NCBI RefSeq assembly: GCF_032854445.1
Contig: NC_088300.1
Coordinates: 82,065,084-82,129,083, forward strand
Direction of reading: 5' to 3'
Source of the DNA: Liolophura sinensis
Lineage: Eukaryota > Mollusca > Polyplacophora > Chitonida > Chitonidae
Length of the DNA stretch: 64,000 nt
The position numbers and the translations under genes were made by a program. Below, piece after piece: positions 46,401 through 55,364 of this stretch; position 1 is the stretch's first letter, and each line of letters starts with the position of its first letter. The notes beneath the pieces are model-generated. The model ran no database searches. It was not told the origin of the DNA and saw nothing but the letters and a program-made list of their open reading frames with translations.

Positions 46401-46565
46401 CATGTGGAAGGAGTCAGCTACCAAAGCAATGGAGTTGGTGATATAACCAACGATGATCTCCACCAGAAAGAAGGAGGCCGTCAGTGAGACCATGCACAGC
46501 AGGCGGCATGTCTTTCCAGAGTAACGTCTCCCATTTTGAGTCACAATGGCTGTTAGCACAACAAT
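28188..46565 (-). CDS. SLC30A1/ZnT1-like zinc exporter, eight coding exons
   Basis: This cation-diffusion-facilitator protein exports Zn2+ from the cytosol in exchange for protons, in vertebrates at the plasma membrane. Exons in transcript order: 46565-46356, 44884-44656, 43624-43469, 43062-42921, 41531-41488, 35299-35220, 33693-33511, 28415-28188; every junction is GT-AG and phases agree. Numbering from the ATG at 46534, zinc-site motifs are H44-D48 (HMLSD, TM2) and H202-D206 (HILGD, TM5). His in TM2 argues for a ZnT1-type zinc carrier over ZnT10, which has Asn there. A His-rich loop between TM4 and TM5 holds GHSHGGGAHSHG and GHHGHSH. The C-terminal domain has HHEGIHSTTIQPEFVE and the tail CMLEC..CYPNTCC. 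Length about 413 residues, within family range. The expected start ATG is one base out of frame. Confidence 0.93.
28410..33425 (-). repeat. Minisatellite carrying a 3' splice site, 54-bp unit, about 90 copies
   Basis: The plus-strand unit is AGACACAAACACACAATGTC, TTCACTCAGTACATACTGTC and ATACCTGCCACGAG. Read along the gene, many units give GTGTGTTTGTGTCTCAGGTTGTAGGTATGACAG. This matches the real exon 8 acceptor (GTGTTTGTGTGTTCTGTCTCAG|GTTG), which is the first unit. A three-unit (162-bp) higher-order block repeats at about 29215-29640 and 30750-31260. Confidence 0.95.
33511..33693 (-). CDS. Zinc transporter exon 7 (C-terminal domain)
   Basis: The exon is 183 bp, phase 0 at both ends. It encodes IEGVLAVHEFHIWALAGNRI, IASAHIRCRNLHEYMILADK and IKEMFHHEGIHSTTIQPEFV plus E. 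VHE.H.W.LAG and HSTTIQPEF are the conserved C-terminal-domain motifs. Confidence 0.95.
33885..34400. repeat. Minisatellite, 22-24-bp unit
   Basis: The unit is AATGAACACAATGACCTGTG with a longer form containing CCATCCCTCATG. It is in zinc transporter intron 7. Confidence 0.9.
34401..34825. repeat. Minisatellite, 33-bp unit, about 13 copies
   Basis: The unit is ATTACAATAGTCTGTCCTGG then TCACAAGGCATCC. It directly abuts the preceding array. From 34826 to 35219 I see no exon; 34995-35058 faintly resembles the 3' end of SINE A (TTTTTCAGTCATGTG, GCCATTAGATGTG). Confidence 0.92.
35220..35299 (-). CDS. Zinc transporter exon 6
   Basis: The acceptor is TTGTTTTCAG and the donor CACAAG|GTCAGT. It encodes LKESSYILLQAVPNHIQVQD then LEGKLHK, matching the LLKES..LLQ..P start of the C-terminal domain. 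Confidence 0.93.
35455..37265. repeat. Minisatellite, about 32-bp unit, interrupted
   Basis: The unit is GAGGTCAGCCAGAGGCCTAG then GTACAGAGATAT; the right part uses GTATAGAGAGAA. A SINE (36219-36585) and a segment copied from another array (37003-37083) interrupt it. It is in zinc transporter intron 5. Confidence 0.93.
36219..36585 (-). mobile_element. tRNA-derived SINE (type A), full length
   Basis: Same element as at 4309, in the same orientation, with head GATAGCACAGTTGGTAGAGC and tail GACATTAAACCCC plus CTCAC repeats. No clear target duplication is visible because both flanks are array units. Confidence 0.9.
37505..38560. repeat. Pyrimidine-rich minisatellite, about 21-bp unit
   Basis: The unit is TCTATCACACCCTCTCCCCA with length variants. 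The plus strand is almost free of G for 1 kb. It is in zinc transporter intron 5. 38561-39240 has no recognised feature except a short A-run. Confidence 0.92.
39245..40215. repeat. Minisatellite, 39- then 47-bp unit, about 22 copies
   Basis: The unit is TATGTATCGACAGAGTATCC then CACACAAATGTATGTACATG. Later units gain TACACTG, going from 39 to 47 bp. Three frames stay open on both strands. From 40216 to 41487 I see no exon or repeat. Confidence 0.93.
41488..41531 (-). CDS. Zinc transporter exon 5 (TM6 start, 44-bp exon)
   Basis: The acceptor is TTTATTTTCAG and the donor CCACTGT|GTAAGT. It encodes SIAMVIIILCTTIPL with split codons at both ends. It is a very small exon between two repeat-filled introns. 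Confidence 0.92.
41640..42935 (-). repeat. Minisatellite of the exon 4 donor site, 39-55-bp unit, about 24 units
   Basis: Read along the gene the unit is AACCCTGGCATGAGGTAAGA, CAGCTGGTGGTTCAATCC. The core CTGGCATGAG|GTAAGACAG equals the real junction at 42921. About 18 units keep it exactly or with one change; others are CAGGGTAAGGG or lack it. A ~690-bp higher-order repeat is visible (41814 and 42507). Confidence 0.94.
42921..43062 (-). CDS. Zinc transporter exon 4 (TM5)
   Basis: The exon is 142 bp. The acceptor is GTATGTTATCAG and the donor GGCATGAG|GTAAGACAG. It encodes GSQLNMRGAFLHILGDALGS, VVVIISALVIWFAKGDWKYY and VDPGM. The last ~11 exon bases and first ~9 intron bases are copied many times in the following intron. 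Confidence 0.94.
43469..43624 (-). CDS. Zinc transporter exon 3 (His-rich loop)
   Basis: The exon is 156 bp, phase 1 at both ends, so skipping it would keep the frame. It encodes GHSHGGGAHSHGAEAEALVA and later EEGHHGHSHTKGGKAG, the cytosolic metal-binding loop between TM4 and TM5. Confidence 0.93.
43660..43762. repeat. Short tandem repeat, 21-bp unit, 5 copies
   Basis: The unit is GGTTGTACAACAGAAACAGA. It lies 40 bp upstream of exon 3 of the zinc transporter. Confidence 0.88.
43795..44645. repeat. Minisatellite, 49-bp unit, about 17 copies
   Basis: The unit is CCTGACAGCTGTAAGAGCGT, CCTTGTGGCTGTGATGTGGT and GAGCACACA. It begins within about 15 bp of the exon 2 donor; the first intron bases (ATGCTCTTACAAGGGGCCAC) show partial similarity to the unit. 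Confidence 0.93.
44656..44884 (-). CDS. Zinc transporter exon 2 (TM3-TM4)
   Basis: The exon is 229 bp. The acceptor is TTTGACCTTGACAG and the donor CCACG|GTAAGT. It encodes IAKWSTSKNTFGWARAEVLG, ALVNAVFLLALCFSILVESL and, after a short loop, LLLIVGAVGLLVNVLGLFLF. The FGWARAEVLGALVNAVFL stretch is the family hallmark. Confidence 0.95.
45130..46330. repeat. Minisatellite, 48-bp unit, 25 copies with 240-bp higher-order repeat
   Basis: The unit is GATGACATTACAATGTGGTC, CCTTATAGTGTGTCCTGCTG and TATGTGTT. A five-unit block recurs almost unchanged at 45361, 45601 and 45841. It fills zinc transporter intron 1 and gives a 479-residue readthrough ORF fused to exon 1 that is not a gene product. Confidence 0.95.
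46356..46565 (-). CDS. Zinc transporter exon 1 (TM1-TM2)
   Basis: The acceptor is TTTTTTGTGCTTCAG and the donor GTCCGG|GTAAGA; it ends in phase 0. It reads GKTCRLLCMVSLTASFFLVE, then IIVGYITNSIALVADSFHML and SDVVSLIVAFAAVR. The family start lies just before GRRYSGKTC, where the DNA has ATGGGAGACG in the wrong frame by one base. Confidence 0.9.
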
Positions 46566-46839
46566 CTGAAGCACAAAAAAAAAAAACAAGGTCACACATT
46601 ATAGTGTGCCCTAACGACCATATCATTTCTTGGTATTTACTGCTATATATCTTACCAGTGCCTTTTCACCTGACTCTGGACTGGAGGCAAATGAACTTGA
46701 TGGATGGACACCACATGTGTACACCTGTGGCTTTTTGGCTGTGCAAAGCCTGTTCAAGCAGTAGGACCTGGATTAAATCCTGTGATTTCACAGGTCATGA
46801 TTTGATACAGCTGTTACCCCTATCAACATAGTGTTGTTG

Positions 46840-47065
46840 CTAGACGTGCGACACCTACATGTATAGACATGGGTCACACCTACATGTACAGACATACACT
46901 GTAGGTCACAGATGAACATAGATGTGCAAAACTTGCATGTACAGAGATGTGCGGCACCTACATGTACAGAGATATGAAACACTTACATGTACAGAGATGT
47001 GAGACACATACATAGATGTACAAGACTTGCATGTGGAATGATGTGTGACACATACATGTAAATGT
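46840..47065. repeat. Short irregular tandem repeat
   Basis: Units resemble ACACCTACATGTACAGAGAT with GTGCGACACC. From 47066 to 48085 I see no exon or element. Confidence 0.75.
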
Positions 47066-48087
47066 ACATCTATCCATCATAATTAATTCTATTATACTAT
47101 AGATTTTCCTACTGCACGCAACATTGAAAGTCAACAGGTCTAAATCAGAGACACTTCGGAACATACTTCACAACTCTTGTCACAACACTCTACCTCTGCC
47201 TTGGGAGGTCATTTTAATCTAGTGGGGTTTTCACACACGTTGATCCCACTTATCAATCAAATCCATGAACACAAGCAGCAATAAAGTCATGGGAATAAAT
47301 AAACAAGGCTGCATATACAGAGAAACTTGTGCGAAACCTTAGGCAACCTTATGCTTCACTCCCCTGCTTTGAGTGGGACATAGTTCATTCTCTAAGTCTC
47401 GCTCATTGGTGATAACTGATAAGTCAATGTAGCACAGGGGTAAAAGGTTGTTTCATTTGGGCTTTGTTTGCTCACTTTTCATGTCTTATAAATATGTAAA
47501 AATGTAAAGTAATTATAAGAGAATAGAAATAATGACACTATATCTAGTCATTCTTGTTTTAGACTGGTGAATGTGTCTGCAGCGCAGCATTTTAAAATTT
47601 TAACTCTTCCACATTTACCGGTGTAAAATGAACAGCAATGAACATGTTTTATCAGTGTAATAAAGGAAGTGAAGAGCACAGCTTTGATCAGAGAGTAAAC
47701 AAAGACAAAAAGTAGAGGTACATGTAGGCTCTCTGGTGTACTCTTGCTTGCTACAGCCTGGTCATAAACAAACAAGGTGTGTTCTAATTGAACAGGCAAA
47801 GGTTGGATGTGAAGAGTGGGACTGTAAGAGGCCTGACAAAATGTAAACCTGTCTGAGGACATGGGACTGGCCTCTTAAGCCTCCTAATGCTTTGTTTTGC
47901 ACTCTGGCCTGACACCCTGTTTGTTTTGCACATGTTCCTGTTCTGCAGACAAATCTGTGCCGTAAGTAATCCTGTCATTGCCACTACCTCATGTTATGTA
48001 AGAGAATGGATGGGCATAAGAGAATTAGCTTTCTCCAATAAAGACAGCAAGTTTACAGTTCTGACCGGGGTTTATAGTCTGGTTTAA

Positions 48088-48645
48088 ACACTTCATGAAC
48101 ACAATGTAACACAGCCTGAGGCACTAACATGAATACACTGCAACTCAGCCTGAGACAGATTACATTATAACAAAGCCTGAGACACTGGTATGAATACATT
48201 GTAACACAGCCTGAGACACTAACATGAATACATTGTAACACAGCCAGAGACACTTACATAAATACACTGTAACACAACCTGAGACACTGGCATAAAAACA
48301 TTGTAACAAAGTCTGAGACATTAGCATGAATACACTGTATCATAGCCTGAGACATGAACTTGAATACAATGTAACACAGCCTGAGACACTAGCATGAATA
48401 CATTGTAACACTGCCTGAGACACTAACATGAATACATTGTAAGACAGCCTGAGACATTGGCATGAAGATATTGTAACACAGCCTGAGACACTTGCATGAA
48501 TAGATTCTAACACAGCCTGAGACACTAGCATGAATCCATTGTAACACAGCCTGAGACACTTGCATGAAGACATTGTAACACAGCCTGAGACACTGGCATG
48601 AAGACATTGTAACACAGCCTGAGACACTAGCAATACAGCATGGAC
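48088..48645. repeat. Minisatellite, 34-bp unit, about 16 copies
   Basis: The unit is CATTGTAACACAGCCTGAGA then CACTAGCATGAATA. It lies upstream of zinc transporter exon 1, probably in its first intron. Confidence 0.92.
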
Positions 48646-48930
48646 ATGATGGAGTGGGTGGTTTACAAGGCTTTGCATATTAGCAGCCATTGTAGAGGTG
48701 GAGCATGTCAACATGGAGTGAGTAGATGTAAGAGCCATTCCAGGTCTGGTGCATGTCAACATGCATAAGTTGGTTTAAGAGCAATTGCAGATGTGGGGGC
48801 GTGGAGCATATCAACATGGGGTTAGTTGGTTTGAGAGTCACTGTTGATATGGTGGCGTGGAGCATATCAACATGGAGTTAGTTGGTTTAGGAGCCATTGC
48901 AGATATGGAGCATATCAACATGGATTGAGT
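48646..48930. repeat. Tandem repeat, about 49-bp unit, 5-6 copies
   Basis: The unit is GAGCCATTGCAGATATGGAG, CATATCAACATGGAGTTAGT and TGGTTTAG. From 48931 to 49684 I see only unique sequence. Confidence 0.88.
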
Positions 48931-49684
48931 TTAAAGACCCATTTCACCCTATAGTTTCTATCCTTTTACTGGTGCAATCCTCAGTTTAGCCTGATCATGA
49001 CTTGTGAATACAATACATATAAACTAGTCTTTCTTGGAATTTACTGTAAGATATCAATGGTGACCTTTTTGTAAACATAATGACATCAAAACCATTCACA
49101 ATTAAGATATGAAATTACTCTTTCAAAAAGCACAATTGCTAAGAATGCATGAATTTGTTAATGAACAACACTGTATTGTGTACAATGCCAATCATGCCAA
49201 TGGGGCTTTGGTCAGCTTCTCGTATATACATATATAACCTGCTCAGCTGTTCATCTCATTAACTTACACTCAGCATCTCTTAAACTTCAATTCTCCTTCA
49301 ACAGAATTCTTCAAAAAATCTCTTGCCCACCTTTATGCATTAAATTTGTCTGAATATTGCGCTACAACAAGCGATGTCTCCCCAAAAGGCTTCATCTCAC
49401 TGATATTATGGGGAAAATTGACATGATGAGATCAGTTCACATATTTCATGTACGTGTACAAAACCCTGTAAGATTTTTATAAAAGCTTTCATTACTATTT
49501 GATTATTATGTATATTAAATTAGTATAGTTTTCTAGGTGGCATTCATATAAAATTACATTACCATCGTGTATAAAAAAAACTACATTCCGTAAGATAGGT
49601 ACAAACACAACACAGAAAAAAATGACCCACTGATTGTATCATTGTTTAAAATATATAAGAAATCAAAATGTTTATTTATTAAAA

Positions 49685-49818
49685 CATTTGCTTTGATTTG
49701 ATTCTTGTTTAATGACATACTCAATGCACAAGATGCCAGTGTTCAAGACCAGGTTTGAACCCTCACTCATAAGGAAAGCACCTTTAACCAACCTTTAACC
49801 ACAAGACCATGGCCAGCT
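49685..49818 (-). mobile_element. tRNA-derived SINE-like element (type C)
   Basis: On the minus strand it has GGTCTTGTGGTTAAAGG (A-box-like), GGGTTCAAACCTGG (B-box-like) and a tail ATGTCATTAAACAAGAATCA similar in style to the SINE B tail. It is a single copy here, so the family assignment is tentative. Confidence 0.6.
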
Positions 49819-49989
49819 CGTCACCCCCATCAATGCATGGCTGGCTACATGTGGCAGCGATGTGTTGGTAACCGAAAATAGCAGTGTGATAATAAAAAAT
49901 CCAATGTTAATTTACACTATTTGGGAGCTAGCAATAACTTATCTGTAAACTTTTTTTTCCAGTCCATAAACCCTTAATGTTGTCTTTAT

Positions 49990-50957
49990 GTACTGAACAA
50001 AAATATAGATGCAACACTTAATATTTTGATAAAATTAACTGCATTATCAAATTCCTCTCAACACTGTTTTTCAGAGAGGCAAAAAATGGACTCTCAGCAA
50101 TACATTTCCATGGCTGATGGAAACGGACAACAGATGGTAACACGAGGCCAGTTAGGAAACAGGTGGGGTCAGTTTTGAAAGTTCCACACATCAGTACTGA
50201 GTATGTCCGACATTTGACTGCTGCACTGCTACTCACTGTCAAGGTATACACCTGATGAGATGGTCAATTGTGACTTGCGGAATGTTTTCCTACTCCTGTA
50301 TGTGGGCCAAACCTAACTGAACGATGTTACCTAGAACTAAAAGTCGCCAAGGAACATGCCAGTCGAGGACATCCCAAAGGTGTTTAGTTAGGGACAGATC
50401 AGGTGAATAGAAATTTAGAAATGCTCTGCATACAGCAGCAACATGGGACGGGCAATGTCGTGCTGAAATGTTACCCCATGGCCTGGGACAAATGGGCAAT
50501 TATTGGGTGCAGAATTTTTGAAGTTGAGTATGATGGTCATGACTTATCCCCGCCCTCACAAATTCTTCATGATGTCTTGTGACATGACTAACCATTAACA
50601 CATTAATATTAAGAGCTCTGGTGACAGCTCAAAATGTCACGCTAGCATCGAACATGTCAATGCCGCACTCTGGTTGGTTTTTTGGAATCAGTGGCATTAT
50701 GCCTTTAGGCAGAACCTGTACTCTACCAAAAAGCTTACAGATCCCCAAATACTACAGATAGGGCCACACCTGTCTGATGAGTCAAAATGGTAAATACGCT
50801 TGAAATCAACAACATTTAGGTTTTGGAGACTGGAATGTACACTGGTGTTGGGTTTTGCTCTTGGCCGTCCCTCAGTACTATATTGACAAAAATCAAAGCA
50901 TTATCCTGTGAAATATTGCAAAAACAAAAGTGTTGCGTTTATATTTTTCTTCACTAT
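49990..50957 (-). mobile_element. Degenerate Tc1-like element
   Basis: Imperfect inverted ends read GAACAAAAATATAGATGCAA at the left and, inverted, GAAGAAAAATATAAACGCAA at the right. Inside, the minus strand keeps the fragment PDLSLTKHLWDVLDWHVPWR, a decayed Tc1 C-terminus, with HCPSHVAAVCRAFL before it. The frame is broken and much is deleted. Confidence 0.8.
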
Positions 50958-51722
50958 ATATACATGTACTTATGTATTTGTATATATAAGGCAGACAAGG
51001 CTCACATACTGGACTAAAGCTCCTTTGATCACATACACGATAGTTGTACCCTACATCTTACATATATCCACACTAAGTAGCTTGTATAAGTTGTGACCAA
51101 AACAAGGCCCACAGTTAAAAATGATGGACTGAATATGTGGAATGGGGCATTTATCACATAGGTCATTGTTTATTTGACTCTAAATGTTCATTATTCTACC
51201 GGCCATAAATTAAAGCTACATGCAAGGTTTGCCTCATATCCTCTTTTCGTATTTAGCAGTTTCTTCAAAAGCAGATGAAATGAAAGTAAGACTTCCCAGT
51301 GCTATTTTCCTCGATGTGCATGTGTGAAAAATCTTAGGTGGAGCTTGGCTCCGCATGAATAAAAAGACCACAAAAACCCCTTTTTTTCACTGAGAAACTT
51401 TCTCATAATGCTGCCACCCTCAACAGAAGCAGCTGAAACTTACTGCAGGGTTTTGTCGGTGTTACTGGGCTAAATGAACTGGAGGTTGAGGGTTTTGACC
51501 TGTCTGTGACATAGGCAATCAGTAAGGCAAGTCGGCATTTCAGCAATCTCTTGAGTTCATGTAGGTTAAGACGAGACAGTGTAGGGGCTCTCGCGAGCTA
51601 ACACGGCTAACAGGTGCGATTTAATGGCATCTCCTAACGGCGTCATTGGAGTTGGAGACCCGGCTATGCGTGATATGTATAAAGTATACCAAGTACATGT
51701 ACTGTAAAATCTTGCCTTTCAG

Positions 51723-51898
51723 CTTCATTCATTTGCAAGTGTTCCCACCCTCTCTTATCCATCTGCGTGAACTTGCGGGATCATGAAATGCTGAATCAGC
51801 TTATTACAAAGGCAAAGGCCACATCAGATTTTTACCCAGCTGCCAGACAGAACTTCCACCTATCTACAGAATCAGGAGAGGTGTGCCCCAGACTCCAG
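51723..51898 (+). CDS. Possible isolated exon, unrecognised
   Basis: The acceptor-like CTTGCCTTTCAG and strong donor CTCCAG|GTGAGT bound a 176-bp open segment containing HEMLNQLITKAKATSDFYPA. No neighbouring exon was found and the family is unknown. It could equally be chance. Confidence 0.22.
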
Positions 51899-52267
51899 GT
51901 GAGTCGGTATACCTACACTAACTCAATCAAAAGGAGTACAACTGACAATAATAAACACCCTTTTCTCTTAAAAAATAGGCCTATAGCCTTTTCTGAAACA
52001 TATAAGCTTGATGCAGACAACCAAAGAAAAAAACGAAGACAGGTTCATGTATTTCGTGTTCAGGTTCAATTTCCAAACCATTACCAGGAACAGAATAAGA
52101 ATAATCGGGGGCTGTCAATAGGAACGCAACAACTAGTCACTAAGCCTAGTACAACTGAAAACGGCGCCAGCTACACGCAGTGCTGTAGGCCTCACATATA
52201 CAAATTCTACATACTATAGTTTATAGCACAATGAGTTTAAATTTAAATCAAGAAAAACCATACTTAC

Positions 52268-52450
52268 TGTCGAAGAAAATAATTCCAAGTGCTGTAGCGA
52301 GATGTTAGCCCAGTTTATGGTTAGATTTTGCACACAGAATTTAGCAGGAGTGAACAGGAATTTCTCTCATCTTAACAGGACTCCGCTCGACAAATTGCAC
52401 CCGACACCCAAACAGAAAGCGGACTGTGTGCAAAAATAAGAGAGCCGTGT
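52268..52450 (-). promoter_or_regulatory. Candidate 5' UTR exon and metal-responsive promoter of the zinc transporter
   Basis: On the minus strand a strong donor, TTCGACA|GTAAGTATGG, lies at 52268, with no minus-strand ATG in frame with exon 1 before it. Three metal-response-element cores (TGCRCNC) lie at 52329-52335 (TGCACAC, plus), 52396-52402 (TGCACCC, plus) and 52426-52432 (TGCACAC, minus). MTF-1 binds such sites in vertebrate ZnT1 promoters. The link to exon 1, 5.7 kb away, is inferred. Confidence 0.42.
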
Positions 52451-52831
52451 GTTGTCATCTTGGCGGTTAGTGGCCAGGTTACAATCAAGTGACACCCTCC
52501 TCCTACATCTCCAGGCTGCATAGACACCGTTTTCAAGGGTAAAACATTATCTTCGAACTAGTGAAACGCCGAAGCCATGAGAAAGAGACACAGTAGATGT
52601 TGTTGTTGTTTAGCTGTCGGAGAAGCGTTCTCACGAGGATTTGCGAGACTTTGCGTGAGTCACGCGAGAAATAACACAAGTAGTCTTGTCAAAACTTGCA
52701 GAATAAACTTTGACTAATCTAGCCAATTGAAAGCTACAGTCCCAAACTAGTTTTAATCTGTTGACAGCAAAATGTTAAGCCAAAGGAATTTTTCCTTCTT
52801 TTTGACCACCAACTTTCGTCAGCGAGCTCAG

Positions 52832-52948
52832 GGGCCGATTCGTCAAAGCCTGACCAACTGAGGTGGACACAAGTTTGATTTTTAAGGACGAAAAATAAGC
52901 TTTAAGGTTGTACTTCAATTTTTGACTTAAGTCAGATAGCTTTGCGGA
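52832..52948. mobile_element. Possible small MITE
   Basis: GATTCGTCAAAGC on the left and GCTTTGCGGAATC on the right form near-inverted ends around 52832-52948. There is no coding capacity. The evidence is slight. Confidence 0.3.
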
Positions 52949-53034
52949 ATCAAACACCAATCAGAATCAAATGCGAGCTGGGACATGTCCCTACTTTGGA
53001 CACAAGACGAATTAGGCCTTTTCAAAAATTAAGA

Positions 53035-53406
53035 CCGGCCCGGATAGCACAGTTGGTAGAGCGTCCGCTTCGGGACCGGTAGATCCAGGATCAATCCTTG
53101 ATCGAGTCACACCTAAGACTTTAAAAGAGGAAGTTGTAACTTCCTCGCTTGGCGTTCAGCATGAAGGGGATAGTGCAACGACTGGTTGACCCGTATCAGT
53201 ATAATGGCTCGGGCGGAGCGGCTTGCTTGCCTTCGGTAAGTCGTCTCAGTGAGGCAGCACTAAATAAAAGAGCGGTGGAAATCCGTCCTGCAACAAGGAG
53301 GCACATTACACGTACATGCACCCTAATGATTCCTTCGTCGTCATATGACTGAAAAATTGTTGAGAACGACGTTAAACCCCATGCACTCACTCACTCACTC
53401 ACTCAC
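53035..53406 (+). mobile_element. tRNA-derived SINE (type A), full length, with target-site duplication
   Basis: The head CCCGGATAGCACAGTTGGTA, body and tail GACGTTAAACCCCATG plus (CTCA)n are all present. The 13-bp duplication TCAAAAATTAAGA flanks it at 53022-53034 and 53407-53419. This copy defines the element's ends. Confidence 0.95.
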
Positions 53407-53419
53407 TCAAAAATTAAGA

Positions 53420-55360
53420 ACGTATTTAAACGATAGGTGAAACGTTCTTGACTAGACTACCGGTCGATCTGCAAGTCAGAGGTGTCAGCAGGGAATAAAA
53501 AGTACGTGTGGAAGGAGGGATCGGAGCCGGGTGTGCTCCGAGGATCCAGGTGCATCGAGTTTAAAAGCTAGGCACCTGACCTTAATATGACAGCCACAGA
53601 TGAGTCTCTTTGGCGCATTTTTTTCACAATGTCCCCTTAAAAAGCTTCGTAAAATAGCCTCAGCTGTTCTCGAGAAAATAATTAAAGAATTTCAAAATAT
53701 CTCATATAATTTTGAATACCGGTATAGACCTACTTTCAAATACGTTATTTGTGTGAAACCCAAAGATAATCTAGCTCTAAATTGTATGGTAGCCAAAGTT
53801 GTGTATTGCAATTTGATGCAGTTGGATAAATAAGGATCATTTATGTAGGCCTCGTCACTCAATCTGTGACGAAGAAGTTGGCCTACGGGTGATGACCTAA
53901 GTTATCTATAGTCTTCTTTCATTTTAGTACAGGAAATGTGGGAAAACTGAAATTTTAGAACAAGGCGATGCAATACATTCTTTTCATTTCCTGCCGGATT
54001 AAATTTTCCCTAGCACGTAAAAAGTGAGGGTAGAGCAAACATAATTGGGCTCCACCCTCTTACAAAGTGGTGGCCCCTGCAAGTGTCAACAATTAATGGC
54101 ATAAATATGTAAATAAATTAAGTGCCTTGCCGAAGTTAGATGCATGTCTGTGGGAGGAGGAGGTGGTCTACTGTTTATAGACCTAGGCCTATACAGGCTA
54201 ATTATCTTTCAATGATTATAGGTCTCACGAGGTGCCGGCTCAAACCCGGTCTTGGGCATAGGGAATATGTAGGCCTACATTTATTTACTTATAGGTATAT
54301 AGGCCTGCATCACACGCCAACCGGGGTAAGTCGATCAGAAACTTGTCAATAGTTTAATTAGTCCGAGCACTCCAGCTAATTTCCTTCACATATAAAACTG
54401 ACTGCCATCCTGAAAGTGAAAAAAATCTTGAGTGTGGCGTTAAACAATCAAATGGATACAAAATATATATTATAGGCCTGTAATATGTCTGGCGAAGGTA
54501 GTTATTTACTCCCATACTCCTTACAGCGCATTAGTCGCTTTCTGCCTTTCGCTTTACATCACTGCCACCACTAGTAAATTTTGTACATAAATCTTGAACC
54601 ACGCCCAGGTCACTGGGGTCACAGTGATAAGACAGGAAATGATGTCAGAAAACACAAGCAATCCGTCTCAACTTTTGTTTCTAACAATACTGTGTACATA
54701 TGCATTCTCTTTACTTGGAGTTGGGGAAAGTGGGGCAAAATGAAACGCTTAATTTTACGGGCCTCTATCTTGTACAATTGAACATGCTGTTCCACGGAAC
54801 CGAGCACGTGAGCTTTCACTTGTACCTACACTGTAAAACTGTTAGCTCCACGGACAGTTTCTCTTAGATGCCATCGAGGTGAATCAATTTTAAATTTTCT
54901 AGTTCATGATCCATTTTGCCCCATACATCGGGAATGAAACGGGCGTTTCGTGCCCCTGGAGCATAAATGAATGATGCTTTAGCATTCGCACTAATCTACA
55001 ACAATGCCAGATTTGTTTGAGTAATAAGTCTGGACTTGAGATATCAGACAAGGTCTGGAGAAAACTATAACTCCCCTTATGCTTATGATGGACTTTCCCA
55101 CAGAAGATAAGTGAAATAACAGCTCAAGACTGTTTCGACCTCACGACGCCATGGATACTATGATGTGGTCAAATCTAATACTAATGCTATAAACCGCCAT
55201 GCCAGCTGGTCTATAAATAAAAATGAGAACAAAGTTTTGCCGAACGCGACAAAATTTAGTTATTCTAATAGGAAAGCAATGACGAGTATTATTGATGTAA
55301 TGCTTTAACACCCACAGGACAGAACATGATTGTTTCACTCACTGAAACAATCCTTGTATT
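53420..55360. other. No gene seen; SINE B tail scrap
   Basis: Unique sequence apart from 54390-54460, where CTTGAGTGTGGCGTTAAACA and AATCAAAT resemble the SINE B tail in plus orientation. Confidence 0.45.
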
Positions 55361-55364
55361 TATG

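Noticed and set aside
45156-46595. 479-residue minus-strand ORF starting with zinc transporter TM1-TM2
   Set aside because: The first part is the real exon 1, but the rest is read-through into a 48-bp array past a good donor at 46356. The apparent first codon is GTG inside the acceptor tract.
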